The notes below the pieces were generated by a model that was given only the letters and a program-made list of their open reading frames with translations, was not told where the DNA came from and made no database searches. Shown here piece by piece: positions 44,335-52,690 of a DNA stretch of 64,000 bases (position 1 is the first letter of the stretch; the number at the start of each line of letters is the position of its first letter). The stretch is from DATAES01 sp963721305. Its GTDB lineage: Bacteria > Actinomycetota > Acidimicrobiia > Acidimicrobiales > JACDCH01. The translations under genes were made by a program, and so were the position numbers. The stretch is from the NCBI GenBank assembly GCA_963721305.1, contig CAVRIR010000002.1:1-64000 (forward strand), read 5' to 3'.

Positions 44335-44372
44335 GAAACGGGCGCTATGGCGCCCGTTTCCATCCAACATTC
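44335..44372. repeat. Hairpin repeat, left-truncated copy
   Basis: GAAACGGGCGC (44335-44345) and GCGCCCGTTTC (44350-44360) form an 11-bp stem with a TATG loop. Directly after it comes CATCCAACATTC (44361-44372), identical to the outer right arm of the 42961-43012 copy, but the matching left arm is missing. It lies between convergent gene ends and would serve as a terminator for both. Confidence 0.75.
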
Positions 44373-44386
44373 CCTCGGGCGAGGAT

Positions 44387-46342
44387 TCAGTCGAGAAGGT
44401 CGTAGTCGTCGGGGTTCGGCTCGAGCGTGCGCTTCCAGTACTCGAGCAGGGTGAACGGCCAGTTCTGTGCGACGCGGCCGTTGGCGTTCTTGTACCAACT
44501 GTTGACGTCCGACCATCCCCACGCCATCCGCCTGTTCTCGGCGTCGACCTGTTCGTTGAACTCGTCGTGGACGTCCTTGCGGATGTCGAGCGCCCGGTGC
44601 CCACCGGTGAGCAGCAGGTTCACCAGGCCGAGGATGTAACGCACGCCGCACTCGGAGAAGTAGACGATGCTGCCGTTGATGACGATGTTGGTGTTCGGTC
44701 CGTAGAGGCAGAACAGGTTCGGGAAGCCGGGCACCGTCACACCGAGGTACGCGCGGGCATCACCGTTCCACTGCTCGTGCAAGTCGATGCCCGAGCGGCC
44801 GGTGATCGTCATCGGCGTCAGGAACTCCGATGCTTGGAACCCGGTGCCGTAGATGACGACGTCGACATCGTGCGCGACACCGTCTTCGGTGACGATCCCG
44901 GTCGGCGTGATCTCGCGGATCGGTGTCGTGATCAGCTGCACGTTGTCGCGCTTGAGCGCGTTCGGCCACACCCCGTTGTCGCGCAACATGCGCTTCGCGC
45001 CCGGCGGATAGACGGGCATGACCTTCTCGAGCAGGTCGGGACGCTCGGCGAACTGCACGTTGATGTACTCCGCGAGCAGCATCCGCACGATCTCGTTCAC
45101 CAGGCTCACGACCGCACCCTTGGGCTCGTAGTCCGGATCGACGCGCACGCCGTCGAGCACCCCGTCGCCCATCCGCCAGAAGATCCAGAATCGATTCCAC
45201 TCGCTGTACGACGGCACGTGCCCGTACAGCCATCGCTGTCCGGGCGAGACCGCGTCGTGATAGTCCTCGGTCGGTCCGAACCACGCGGGGGTGCGCTGGA
45301 AGACCAACAACTCGCCGACCTCGGGCGCGATCTCGGGGATGAACTGCACGGCGCTCGCGCCCGTACCGATGACCGCGACCCGCTTGCCCTTCAGGTCCAC
45401 GTCGTGACGCCAGCGCGCGGAGTGGAACGAGATGCCGGCGTACGAATCGCGACCGGTGATGTTCGGATACGACGGCTGGTTGAGCTGGCCGACCGCGCTG
45501 ATGACCGCGTTGGCCTCGATGATCTCCTCGTTGCCGTCCGGCGTCCGCACGACGACGCTCCAGCGCTCGTCCTCGTCCGACCAGGTCGCCGACAGCACCT
45601 CGGTGCCGAGCCGGATGTGTGGCCGCAAATTGAACGCGTCGGCGCAGCGCTCGAGATAGTCGAGCAGCACGTCCTGGGTCGAGAAGTGCAGCGGCCAATC
45701 GTGTCGTTGCGCGAACGAGTAGCTGTAGTTGTGGTTCGGGTTGTCGACGCGGCACCCGGGATACTTGTTCTCGTACCAAGTGCCGCCGACCTCGTCGTCC
45801 TTGTCGACGATGGTGAAGTCCACACCGGCCTGCTGCAACCGATGCCCGGCGAGCAGTCCGGACATCCCGGCGCCGATGATGACCACGTTGAAGTCGACAT
45901 CAGGTGCGACGTCGGCCTTGCGCCATGTCGGGGCCCGTCGATCTTCGCCGCGCGCCGCGAGCTCTTCTTCGAGCAGCGGCAAGTAGTCGCGCATCTCCGC
46001 GCCGCCGACCGCGTACTCCATGATGCGGAGGATGTCGTCGTCCGAGGGGATCGGTGCCGGCCGGCAGCCGCCGTCACGGAAGCGGATGAGGACGTCGAGG
46101 GCGAGCGCACGAGCCGCCGCGAGCTGGTCCTCGGCCAGCCCTCCCTGGGGCATGGCGATCAGCAGCGGATCGGGTCGAAACTCGTCGCGCAGCAGTGAGA
46201 GGTCGCCGGTGACGTAGGCGAGCGCCGGCAGCAGCGGCGGTATCTCGGCCTCCTCGAGCGCTCGACGGATCTCGTCGTCCGACTCAGTGATCGGCTCGAC
46301 GGCGCCGACGAACGGGCTTGGCGTCAACGTGACTTCGCTCAC
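44387..46342 (-). CDS. Flavin monooxygenase, Baeyer-Villiger type
   Basis: This 651-residue protein starts at GTG 46342 (VSEVTLTPSPFVGAVEP). A helical N-terminal extension of about 140 residues precedes the FAD Rossmann motif VVIIGAGMSGLLAGHRL. It then has GGTWYENKYPGCRVDNPNH, the Baeyer-Villiger-like signature SFHSARWRHDVDLKGKRVAVIGTGASA (F-H-x3-W-x-H-D plus the NADPH Rossmann) and GTGFQASEFLTPM. It probably inserts oxygen next to a ketone to make an ester or lactone, a way to open rings. The upstream genes are RraA-like and BNR-repeat, all minus strand with small gaps, so a three-gene operon is likely. Length and N-terminal extension resemble long actinobacterial BVMOs. Confidence 0.92.
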   Translation of the reverse strand: MSEVTLTPSPFVGAVEPITESDDEIRRALEEAEIPPLLPALAYVTGDLSLLRDEFRPDPLLIAMPQGGLAEDQLAAARALALDVLIRFRDGGCRPAPIPSDDDILRIMEYAVGGAEMRDYLPLLEEELAARGEDRRAPTWRKADVAPDVDFNVVIIGAGMSGLLAGHRLQQAGVDFTIVDKDDEVGGTWYENKYPGCRVDNPNHNYSYSFAQRHDWPLHFSTQDVLLDYLERCADAFNLRPHIRLGTEVLSATWSDEDERWSVVVRTPDGNEEIIEANAVISAVGQLNQPSYPNITGRDSYAGISFHSARWRHDVDLKGKRVAVIGTGASAVQFIPEIAPEVGELLVFQRTPAWFGPTEDYHDAVSPGQRWLYGHVPSYSEWNRFWIFWRMGDGVLDGVRVDPDYEPKGAVVSLVNEIVRMLLAEYINVQFAERPDLLEKVMPVYPPGAKRMLRDNGVWPNALKRDNVQLITTPIREITPTGIVTEDGVAHDVDVVIYGTGFQASEFLTPMTITGRSGIDLHEQWNGDARAYLGVTVPGFPNLFCLYGPNTNIVINGSIVYFSECGVRYILGLVNLLLTGGHRALDIRKDVHDEFNEQVDAENRRMAWGWSDVNSWYKNANGRVAQNWPFTLLEYWKRTLEPNPDDYDLLD

Positions 46343-46379
46343 TACGTCATCCTCTCGGATCGGACGGGCCGCGGTTCCG

Positions 46380-47105
46380 TCAGCGTACGGTGCCCGTGGC
46401 CCCGGGCCAGCGGTCGAGCACCGAGCGCTCCAGGTCCGCAAGGCCCTCCACGGTGAATTCGTCGGTCTGGCAGTACGAGAAGATCTCGGACTCGAGCGCG
46501 TCGATCCGGTTCGCCGCCTCGACGAGGACGTCGACGGCGATGTCGGGAGGTAGCTGGAGGACGCCGTGACGGTCCGCCACGATGACATCACCGGTCTCGA
46601 CGGGGAGACCGGTCACCTCGACCGGATCGCCGTAGCCGACGAACGCGCCGTAACCGTGCCCGACGGACACGGACGTCGAATAGGTGTGGAACCGCAGCCG
46701 TTCGAGCGCGTCGAGGTCGCGCACCGCGCCGTCGGTGATCGTGCCCACGCAACCGAGCGCGAGATGCACGTTCGCGTTCCACTCCCCCCACATCGCACCG
46801 CCGGGCACGTCGTCGAGGTCCTGCACGACGACGACCTTGGGTCCGGGCCGCGCTTCCAGCCATCGCCAGTAGGCATGCTCGTCCATCGGCGGCGGCGCGT
46901 CGCTCGGCGGGCGCGCTGTGCACGCGGTCACCGTCACCGCGGTCGCCACCGTCATGCCGAAATCGGGCCAGTGGCACGTGATCGGCTGTCGCGTGTAGCC
47001 GGCGGTCGGGGCGCGCACCTCGAACGTCTCGATCGCGTTCGCGAGCGTCGGAACGGACGACGTACGCAGCGCCGCGATGTCGCGAGGCGTGAGACCTTGG
47101 CTCAT
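46380..47105 (-). CDS. RraA-like family protein
   Basis: This 241-residue protein belongs to the RraA / HMG-aldolase superfamily: LTPRDIAALRTSSVPTLANAIE at the start, PGPKVVVVQDLDDVPGGAMWGEW, then ALGCVGTITDGAVRDLDAL (the conserved G-x-x-TDGxxRD motif) and PVETGDVIVADRHGVLQLP. The TDGxxRD arginine/aspartate pair is used by pyruvate-type (CHA/HMG) aldolases; other members only bind RNase E. A hydrolase or aldolase role on a small carboxylate suits the operon better. The start is 10 nt after the BNR gene and 37 nt before the monooxygenase gene. Confidence 0.88.
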   Translation of the reverse strand: MSQGLTPRDIAALRTSSVPTLANAIETFEVRAPTAGYTRQPITCHWPDFGMTVATAVTVTACTARPPSDAPPPMDEHAYWRWLEARPGPKVVVVQDLDDVPGGAMWGEWNANVHLALGCVGTITDGAVRDLDALERLRFHTYSTSVSVGHGYGAFVGYGDPVEVTGLPVETGDVIVADRHGVLQLPPDIAVDVLVEAANRIDALESEIFSYCQTDEFTVEGLADLERSVLDRWPGATGTVR

Positions 47106-47115
47106 CGTGTACGTG

Positions 47116-48279
47116 TCAACCGGCGATGCGGAACCGCGTGCCGAGCACCACCTGCAACGGGCGTTCGTCGTCGGTCCACTCGTGGTAGAGCGCAACGATC
47201 GTGCCGTCGTCGAGCACGGTCACGCTCGGATAGCCGATGTGCTGGTAGCCGCCGGGGTTCTCCCAGTCGATCCGCGGATGGTTGCGCGGTACGCCGCCTT
47301 CGCGAATGGTGAACTCGTTGGCCGGATCCCACGTGGTGCCGTCCTCGGACACGCAGCCGCGCACGCCGTAGGGCGGGCGGCGGTAGCCGTAGATCATGAG
47401 GATGCGCCCGTCCGGCAACGTCGAGAACTCGGCCGGATAGCCCCAGAGCTTCGTGAACTTCGGCGGCGACCACGAGAAGCCGTCGTCGTCGGACACGACG
47501 AGCGCCATGTTCTTCGCGTCACTGCTCGGATTCACGTGCGTACGCAGCATCCCGACCACGCGGCCGTCCGCGAGACGGATGATCGCCGGCTCCTCGTAGT
47601 CGATGATCGACGCGGCGTCGTACGCCATCGTCGAGTAGTACTCCCAGTTGTCGCCACCGTCGTCCGATCGCAGCAACGACGAACGCGTCGTCTCGTTCTC
47701 ACCTTCTTCCCCGTAGCCGCGGATTCGTCCGTACACACCCATCAGCAGCGCGCCGTCCGGTTGCAGCCAGCAACCGAGCCGGCAGCCCGCATGCTTGAGT
47801 GGACGCGAGTTCACCGGGATCGGCTCGCCCCATGTCGCACCGCTGTCCGTCGACTTCACGACGTACGTTCCGAGCCATGACATGAGCCGGTACGACCACG
47901 TCCAATCGCCCCACGTCGCATCCATCGGGCTGCGACTCCACGACGGTTGCTCCGGCCGAATGCCGCGCTTGAAGTAGCCGGCGAGCGTCATGTTGACGAG
48001 GAGCGTGCCGTCGTCGAGCTCGCAGATGCCGCAGTCCCAGTTCCCCGTGGTCTCCGTGAACGGCAGGACGACCGTGCGGCCAGCCCACGTCTGACCGCCG
48101 TCGCTCGATCGGACGAGGACGGTCTGGCCGCTGTCGTGGTGGAACGGGAAGCGCTCCTCGTTGTAGACGGCGACGAGCTCGCCACTCCGCAGCTTCCGGA
48201 CGTTGACCTGGTTGAAGCAGTGCGCCTGGTTCTCGTCCCGATCGACGAGCACGTGTTCGACGTCCTTGACCTCGATCAT
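47116..48279 (-). CDS. BNR/Asp-box sialidase-fold protein
   Basis: This 387-residue predicted six-bladed beta-propeller starts at ATG 48279. Five Asp-box motifs are visible: SSDGGQTWAG, STDSGATWGE, SDDGGDNWEY, SDDDGFSWSP and SEDGTTWDP. The first blade has EVKDVEHVLVDRDENQAHCFNQ. There is no signal peptide, so it may be intracellular or exported by another route. Exo-alpha-sialidases share the fold, but the arginine triad cannot be confirmed here. It is the first gene of the BNR-RraA-monooxygenase set, an odd combination for glycan hydrolysis; it may act on another ester or glycoside, or only bind. Confidence 0.85.
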   Translation of the reverse strand: MIEVKDVEHVLVDRDENQAHCFNQVNVRKLRSGELVAVYNEERFPFHHDSGQTVLVRSSDGGQTWAGRTVVLPFTETTGNWDCGICELDDGTLLVNMTLAGYFKRGIRPEQPSWSRSPMDATWGDWTWSYRLMSWLGTYVVKSTDSGATWGEPIPVNSRPLKHAGCRLGCWLQPDGALLMGVYGRIRGYGEEGENETTRSSLLRSDDGGDNWEYYSTMAYDAASIIDYEEPAIIRLADGRVVGMLRTHVNPSSDAKNMALVVSDDDGFSWSPPKFTKLWGYPAEFSTLPDGRILMIYGYRRPPYGVRGCVSEDGTTWDPANEFTIREGGVPRNHPRIDWENPGGYQHIGYPSVTVLDDGTIVALYHEWTDDERPLQVVLGTRFRIAG

Positions 48280-48361
48280 GTATCGCGAGTCTGGTTTCTT
48301 GCGAACCGCGGGTCCATTGCGGCGCTCTGACACCGCAAAGGCACCAGATCGTTGGCGCCCG

Positions 48362-49489
48362 TCATCCGTGTTGCCCGAGATCGGGGACGGCGCCGCGGGT
48401 CAGGACGTCGGGGTGGAGGGCGTTCTTGATCGGGTTACCGGCCATCTCGAGCCCGTCGAGCCGCTCGTCGTCGACCGTGACGACCATGTTGCGCGCCCGG
48501 ACCTGTGGGTGAGCGAGGACGGCAGCGACGTCGTTGATCCGGCCGCACGGCAGGTCGGCTGCCTCGAGCTTCGCCAACCACGCACCCACCGTGTCGGCGC
48601 GCAACGCGACTTCGAGCTCGACCTGCAACTCGACGTGGTGTTCGGTGCGCAACGCGTTGGTGGCGAACCGCGGATCGTCCGCGACCTCCGGACGGCCGAT
48701 GACATCGCACAGCCGACGGAACAACACGTCGTTGCCGGCCGCGATCACGAACCAACCGTCGCTCGCCTCGAACGCGGCGAACGGCGTGATCGACGGATGG
48801 CGCGCGCCGAGCGGACCGGGCACCTCGCCGGTCGCCGCGTAGCGCGCGATCGCGTTCTCGAGGATCGCGACCTGGCAGTCGAGCATCGCGACGTCGATCT
48901 TCGTCGACTCACCCGTGCGGTCTCGCTCGTACAGCGCGCTGACGACGCCGATCGTCGTGAACAGGCCCGCCGTGAGATCACCGATCGACGTCCCCACACG
49001 CGTCGGTGGTCCGCCCGGATGGCCGGTGATGCTCATCAGGCCGCCCATCGCCTGCACGACCATGTCGTACGCAGGACGTTCGGCCAAAGGTCCCGTGTGC
49101 CCGAACCCCGACACCGCGGCGTAGACGAGGCGCGGGAAGCGCGGATGCAGGTCGTCCCATCCGTAGCCGAGCTTCTCCATCGTTCCGGGGCGGAAGTTCT
49201 CGACGACCACGTCAGCGTTGGCGAGCAACGCCTCGAACCGCGCGCGGTCGCCCGCCTCCTTCAGATCCAGCGCGTACGACTGCTTCCCGCGGTTCAACGA
49301 CGAGAAGTACGCAGAGATCCCGTTGATGAACGGACCGATGTGACGGCTGTCGTCGCCGCCCCTCGGATGTTCGATCTTGATGATCTCCGCGCCGAGGTCG
49401 CTGAGCACCATCGTGCAGTAAGGGCCCGCCAGCACTCGCGTCAGGTCGACGACCTTGATGCCGGCCAGCGGTCCGGTCGAAGTGGCCAC
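48362..49489 (-). CDS. CaiB/BaiF family III CoA-transferase
   Basis: This 375-residue protein starts at GTG 49489, 6 nt after the -10 box TACGTT (minus strand 49501-49496), so it is probably leaderless. Family motifs: LAGIKVVDLTRVLAGPYCTMVLSDLGAEIIKIE, FSSLNRGKQSYALDLK and PAYDMVVQAMGGLMSITG, in which the Asp is the catalytic residue that forms the acyl/CoA anhydride. It should move CoA between carboxylic acids. The AMACR motif GHDINY is absent, so racemase activity is unlikely. It is divergent, by 25 bp, from the EthD gene. Confidence 0.92.
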   Translation of the reverse strand: MATSTGPLAGIKVVDLTRVLAGPYCTMVLSDLGAEIIKIEHPRGGDDSRHIGPFINGISAYFSSLNRGKQSYALDLKEAGDRARFEALLANADVVVENFRPGTMEKLGYGWDDLHPRFPRLVYAAVSGFGHTGPLAERPAYDMVVQAMGGLMSITGHPGGPPTRVGTSIGDLTAGLFTTIGVVSALYERDRTGESTKIDVAMLDCQVAILENAIARYAATGEVPGPLGARHPSITPFAAFEASDGWFVIAAGNDVLFRRLCDVIGRPEVADDPRFATNALRTEHHVELQVELEVALRADTVGAWLAKLEAADLPCGRINDVAAVLAHPQVRARNMVVTVDDERLDGLEMAGNPIKNALHPDVLTRGAVPDLGQHG

Positions 49490-49514
49490 GTCGGCAACGT
49501 ACTAAGCAAGGGCG

Positions 49515-49889
49515 ATGATCAAGCTGAGCTTCGCCGTGCGGAGGCGGGCGGACGTCGAGCCGGACGAGTTCCATCGCTACTGGCGCGACGAGCACGGACC
49601 GCTCGTGCGTTCGTTCCAGGAGACGCTCGGCATCCGCCGCTACGTGCAGCTCCATCGTGTGGAGACACCGTTCAACGACGCGTTGCAAGCAAGTCGCAAT
49701 GCGCTCGAGCCGTTCGACGGAGTGGCGGAGCTGTGGTGGGACGATCTCGACGCGCTCGCGGCAGGCGCATCATCTGCGGAAGGTGTCGAAGCGAGTCGAG
49801 CCTTGCTGGAGGACGAAGGACGTTTCATCGATCTCGCCCAATCGTCGCTCTGGTTGGGCGAAGAGGTCGAGATCATCCCGACGGCATGA
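49515..49889 (+). CDS. EthD-domain protein
   Basis: This 124-residue dimeric alpha+beta-barrel protein begins MIKLSFAVRRRADVEPDEFHRYWRDEHGPLV, the EthD signature (F-x-x-Y-W-x-x-x-H-x-P), followed by GIRRYVQLHRVE and FDGVAELWWDDLDAL. EthD-type proteins accompany P450 and ring-degradation genes, and some act as monooxygenases or lactonizing enzymes on their own. The stop overlaps the next start as ATGA, so it is coupled to the nucleotidyltransferase-like gene. Exact role unknown. Confidence 0.88.
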   Translation: MIKLSFAVRRRADVEPDEFHRYWRDEHGPLVRSFQETLGIRRYVQLHRVETPFNDALQASRNALEPFDGVAELWWDDLDALAAGASSAEGVEASRALLEDEGRFIDLAQSSLWLGEEVEIIPTA

Positions 49890-50383
49890 CCCGGCGCGGC
49901 GCTTATCCGGGCACGTTCGATCCTCCGACGATCGCACACGTCGCGATCGCGGAAGCTGCACACCGGCAGTGCGGTCTGGATCGGGTCGAGTTCGTCGTCA
50001 ACCGGGAACCGCTGGGCAAGCGCGGCGTACGCCCGCTGGCGACGCGCATCGCAATGCTCGAGGCGCTGGCACAGACGCGACCGTGGATCGGCGTGGCGGT
50101 GACGGACAACCTCCACCTCGCGGACATCGCACAGGGATACGAAGTGCTCGTCCTGGGCGCGGACAAGTGGGTGCAGGTGCTCGACCCGTCGTTCTACGAC
50201 TCCGCCGCGGCACGGGACGCCGCCGTGCGCCGGTTGCCGCGCCTGGCCGTGGCACCGCGCGACGGGCTCGGGGTACCTGACGGGTGCGACGTGCTCGACA
50301 TCGACCTGTCCCACGTGTCGTCGACCGCGGCTCGGGCCGGCTGGCACGACCTCGTCCCGCCCGAGGTGCTGCCCCTCCTCTGA
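49886..50383 (+). CDS. NadD/CoaD-like nucleotidyltransferase-fold protein
   Basis: This 165-residue protein has the HxGH-superfamily nucleotidyltransferase layout. The phosphate-binding site is GAYPGTFDPPTIAHVAIAEAA, where the first histidine of the usual H-x-G-H is Thr (TIAH). DNLHLADIAQGYEVLVLGADKW fits the Rossmann middle and DLSHVSSTAAR the S-S-T-x-x-R motif. NadD proteins are close but usually longer, and the altered H-x-G-H makes activity uncertain. It may transfer AMP or CMP to a small phosphate, or be a diverged non-catalytic relative. It is coupled to the EthD gene. Confidence 0.75.
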   Translation: MTRRGAYPGTFDPPTIAHVAIAEAAHRQCGLDRVEFVVNREPLGKRGVRPLATRIAMLEALAQTRPWIGVAVTDNLHLADIAQGYEVLVLGADKWVQVLDPSFYDSAAARDAAVRRLPRLAVAPRDGLGVPDGCDVLDIDLSHVSSTAARAGWHDLVPPEVLPLL

Positions 50384-50469
50384 CGTGCCCTCTGACGTGC
50401 CCTCGAACGCGTCTCCGCGTGCCGTTTCGACGTCGCACGCGCGTGGGCGCGACGGCTTGGTTTGCGGGG

Positions 50470-51114
50470 CTACGCGGTGTCGCGGTCGAACAGGAGGCGG
50501 TTGCGGAGGACGGTGGTGCGGTGCTGCCGGGGCAGTGGCGCGTTGCCGGCGATCCGCTTGGCGAAGATCACCGTCACAACAGCAGCGGCGGCCAGAGCAC
50601 CGCGCCGCCCGTGTGCTCGCTGCACGATCGGCACCAACGCGAGATCAGCCACGAACGAACCGAGCGCGGTCTGGTGCGCGAGCCGCCCGAACGCCATCCC
50701 TGTCAGCAGGACCGCGGCGCCCGCGGGCGCCGTCACCAGCAGCGCACCGGTCGCGGGCGAGATCCCCCGGCCACCGGCGCCACGGAGGAACGGCGACCAG
50801 TTGTGTCCCACCACCGCCGCCGCGCTCGCGGCCGCGGCCAGGACCGGACGATCGGGTCCGGCCAACAACGGCCCGACCGAGCCCTTCGCGACCTCGAGGA
50901 CACCGAACGCGGCGAGCGGACCGAAGCCGGCGACCTCGTGCAACGACGTTCCCGACACGGTCCCCGTCCCCACGTCTCGCAGGTCGACGTCCCTGGTCAG
51001 GCGGGCGCCGATGTTGCTGAACGGAATCGAGCCGAACGCGAATCCAGCCGCGAGAACGAATGGTGCCGGGAGTGCGTCACTATGGGCGAGTGCCCGAAGC
51101 TGGCGTCCGCGCAT
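50470..51114 (-). CDS. PlsY-like glycerol-3-phosphate acyltransferase homologue
   Basis: This 214-residue membrane protein has five or so helices. Two PlsY-type loops are seen: GSIPFSNIGARLTRDVDLRDVGTGTVSGTSL (PlsY: GSIP...VDIR..GSGN.GATN) and GHNWSPFLRGAGGRGISPATGAL (PlsY: GH..P.FL...GGKG.AT). PlsY uses acyl-phosphate to acylate glycerol-3-phosphate in phospholipid synthesis. The GGRG in place of GGKG and GTGTVSG in place of GSGNIGAT suggest a diverged member, so the acceptor may differ. ATG 51114 was chosen; a TTG 27 nt earlier is possible. Its start region overlaps the divergent hydrolase gene. Confidence 0.82.
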   Translation of the reverse strand: MRGRQLRALAHSDALPAPFVLAAGFAFGSIPFSNIGARLTRDVDLRDVGTGTVSGTSLHEVAGFGPLAAFGVLEVAKGSVGPLLAGPDRPVLAAAASAAAVVGHNWSPFLRGAGGRGISPATGALLVTAPAGAAVLLTGMAFGRLAHQTALGSFVADLALVPIVQRAHGRRGALAAAAVVTVIFAKRIAGNAPLPRQHRTTVLRNRLLFDRDTA

Positions 51115-51914
51115 CTGAAGCCTCGACGTTAGAGCCGGCAACCCTCGTCACCTCGGACGGCTGCCACCTCGCCGCGGACCTCCGCCCCAGCGACGGCGCC
51201 GGCACCGCAGTCGTCGTCGTCCACGGATTCACTGCCCACCGCCGCCATCCGTCGGTCACGGCGATGGCCGACGCACTGCACGGTGAGGGCCACGCCGTCG
51301 TGAGCTACGACGGCCGCGGGCACGGCGAGTCCGACGGCATGTGCACGCTGGGCAACGACGAGGATCTCGATGTCGCCGCGGCCGTGTCGACGGCGCACGA
51401 GCTCGCCGAGCGTGTCGTCGTCGTCGGCGCATCGATGGGCGCGATCGCCGCGCTCCGGTACGCGGCCGACCACCACGACCTCGACGGCGTCGTGACCGTG
51501 AGCTGTCCTGCGCGGTGGCAGCTGCGCACGCTGCGAACGGTGTTCGCAGCCGCGGTGACTCAGACATGGCCGGGCCGCCGGTTCCTCGAACGGTCGGCCG
51601 GCGTTCGCGTCGCCCCGACGAAGATGCGGCTCGAGTCACCTGAGGTCCTCGCCGCGAGGATCACCAGCCCGCTCGCGATCGTGCACGGGCTGGCGGATCG
51701 CTTCATGCCAGCGCTCGAGGCGTCCAGGTTGCACGACCAGGCGACCTGCCGCCGCCGGCTCGACCTGGTGCCGGCGATGGGCCACGCGTTCGACGAGGCC
51801 GGGACGAAGACGATCCTCGCCGCGGTCGGCTGGTGCATCGCCGGTCGACCGCCGGAGGACGCGGCGCTACTGGACGAAGAAGTGCCAGCCGGTGAAGGCC
51901 CAGCTGATCAGTAG
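51090..51914 (+). CDS. Alpha/beta hydrolase (serine, Hydrolase_4-like)
   Basis: This protein of about 274 residues has TAVVVVHGFTAHRRHPSVTAMADAL, VVSYDGRGHGESDGM, nucleophile GASMGAIAAL (Ser), an acid in IVHGLADRFMPALEASRL and histidine in VPAMGHAFDEAG: a full catalytic triad. It looks like a monoacylglycerol lipase/esterase. Start may be GTG 51090 or ATG 51060; both lie inside or next to the divergent PlsY start, so the promoters must overlap the coding ends. It is followed, convergently, by the small membrane couplet. Confidence 0.86.
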   Translation: MPEAGVRASEASTLEPATLVTSDGCHLAADLRPSDGAGTAVVVVHGFTAHRRHPSVTAMADALHGEGHAVVSYDGRGHGESDGMCTLGNDEDLDVAAAVSTAHELAERVVVVGASMGAIAALRYAADHHDLDGVVTVSCPARWQLRTLRTVFAAAVTQTWPGRRFLERSAGVRVAPTKMRLESPEVLAARITSPLAIVHGLADRFMPALEASRLHDQATCRRRLDLVPAMGHAFDEAGTKTILAAVGWCIAGRPPEDAALLDEEVPAGEGPADQ

Positions 51915-52064
51915 GGCCCAGCGCATCACGCGGTGACTCCGGAGCCAGCGACCGATCTCGGTCATCGTGGCATGCGGATGCCCGGCGCGACGGGCCCGCG
52001 ATTCCAACCCGATGACGCCGAGTGCGATCAGCGCGAAGACGGTGACGCCGAGAACGGCTGTCAC
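51867..52064 (-). CDS. Small DUF6186-like membrane protein (couplet 1, second gene)
   Basis: This 65-residue protein starts at GTG 52064, overlapping the upstream stop (GTGA). The first helix (VLGVTVFALIALGVIGLE) is followed by the polar HPHATMTEIGRWLRSHRVMR and a second helix ending WAFTGWHFFVQ. The W-x-x-x-x-W-H-x-F end and length match DUF6186-type actinobacterial proteins. A paralogue is at 54814-55020. Its 3' end overlaps the hydrolase gene by 48 nt. Function unknown; two small inner-membrane helices joined by a basic loop suggest a subunit of a membrane complex. Confidence 0.75.
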   Translation of the reverse strand: MTAVLGVTVFALIALGVIGLESRARRAGHPHATMTEIGRWLRSHRVMRWALLISWAFTGWHFFVQ

Positions 52065-52600
52065 TTGCCCCGCTCGATCAGCCGGTAGCCGAGGACGAGC
52101 CACACCAGGAAGGCCAGCGCGTACACCGGACGGAAGGTCGTGACCGTGCCCACGATCGAAGAGACCGTGGGATAGCTCACTCGCGGCGAGTTGGTGAGCT
52201 CGTGCACTTCCCATGCGATGAGCAGGGCGGCAAGGCACGACCACATGAAGACCGCCCGGCCATGGATGCCCCCGAAGCGAGGACGGGGATGCACCGCCGT
52301 GGCCTGGCGAACCCGATCGTGGTGCATCCACGACTGGAGCGCAGCCACCGCCGCGGCCACCATCGGCACCCCGACCAGCACGGGCTTCAACCGGGTCAGA
52401 TCGAGCTCGGAGGCGAGCCCGCTGTACGCCGCGGCGGCCAGGAGGGCGGCGGCGAACAGTCCTCGGCGACGCAGGGCCGAGCGCGCGACAGCCTCGGTTA
52501 CGGGCGTCGACGGCGGCGCGGGCGCAGGCAACGAGGTGATCGACGCAGGCTGCGGACCGACCGCGGCCGGCTCGAGAGAAGGAAGCGAGGTGTCGGGCAT
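52061..52600 (-). CDS. Membrane protein (couplet 1, first gene)
   Basis: This 179-residue protein has a Pro/Ala-rich N-terminus (MPDTSLPSLEPAAVG), then about four helices (FAAALLAAAAYSGL; VLVGVPMVAAAVAAL; AVFMWSCLAALLIAWEVHEL; VYALAFLVWLVLGYRL). The stretch AWEVHELTNSPRVSYPTVSSIV is shared, with changes, by the protein at 55017-55385 (VWELITFVGHPREAHPTISSIT). I do not know a function. It is coupled by GTGA to the small protein downstream. It is divergent from an MFS gene. Confidence 0.72.
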   Translation of the reverse strand: MPDTSLPSLEPAAVGPQPASITSLPAPAPPSTPVTEAVARSALRRRGLFAAALLAAAAYSGLASELDLTRLKPVLVGVPMVAAAVAALQSWMHHDRVRQATAVHPRPRFGGIHGRAVFMWSCLAALLIAWEVHELTNSPRVSYPTVSSIVGTVTTFRPVYALAFLVWLVLGYRLIERGK

Positions 52601-52690
52601 GGAAGGTGGCGAGGTTACTGATCGGCCGGAACTTGTAGGTATCGCGGGATTTGCGTCAGTTGTCAGGGATTTGGGGAGCAAAATGGGCCT

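Noticed and set aside
48317..48338. TTGCGG/CCGCAA hairpin between the CoA-transferase and the BNR gene
   Set aside because: Only 6-bp arms with a 10-nt loop and no U-tract; too weak to call a terminator.
48203..49885. Long plus-strand extension upstream of the nucleotidyltransferase-like gene
   Set aside because: The extension is antisense to the CoA-transferase; the real gene starts at ATG 49886 with an ATGA overlap to the EthD gene.
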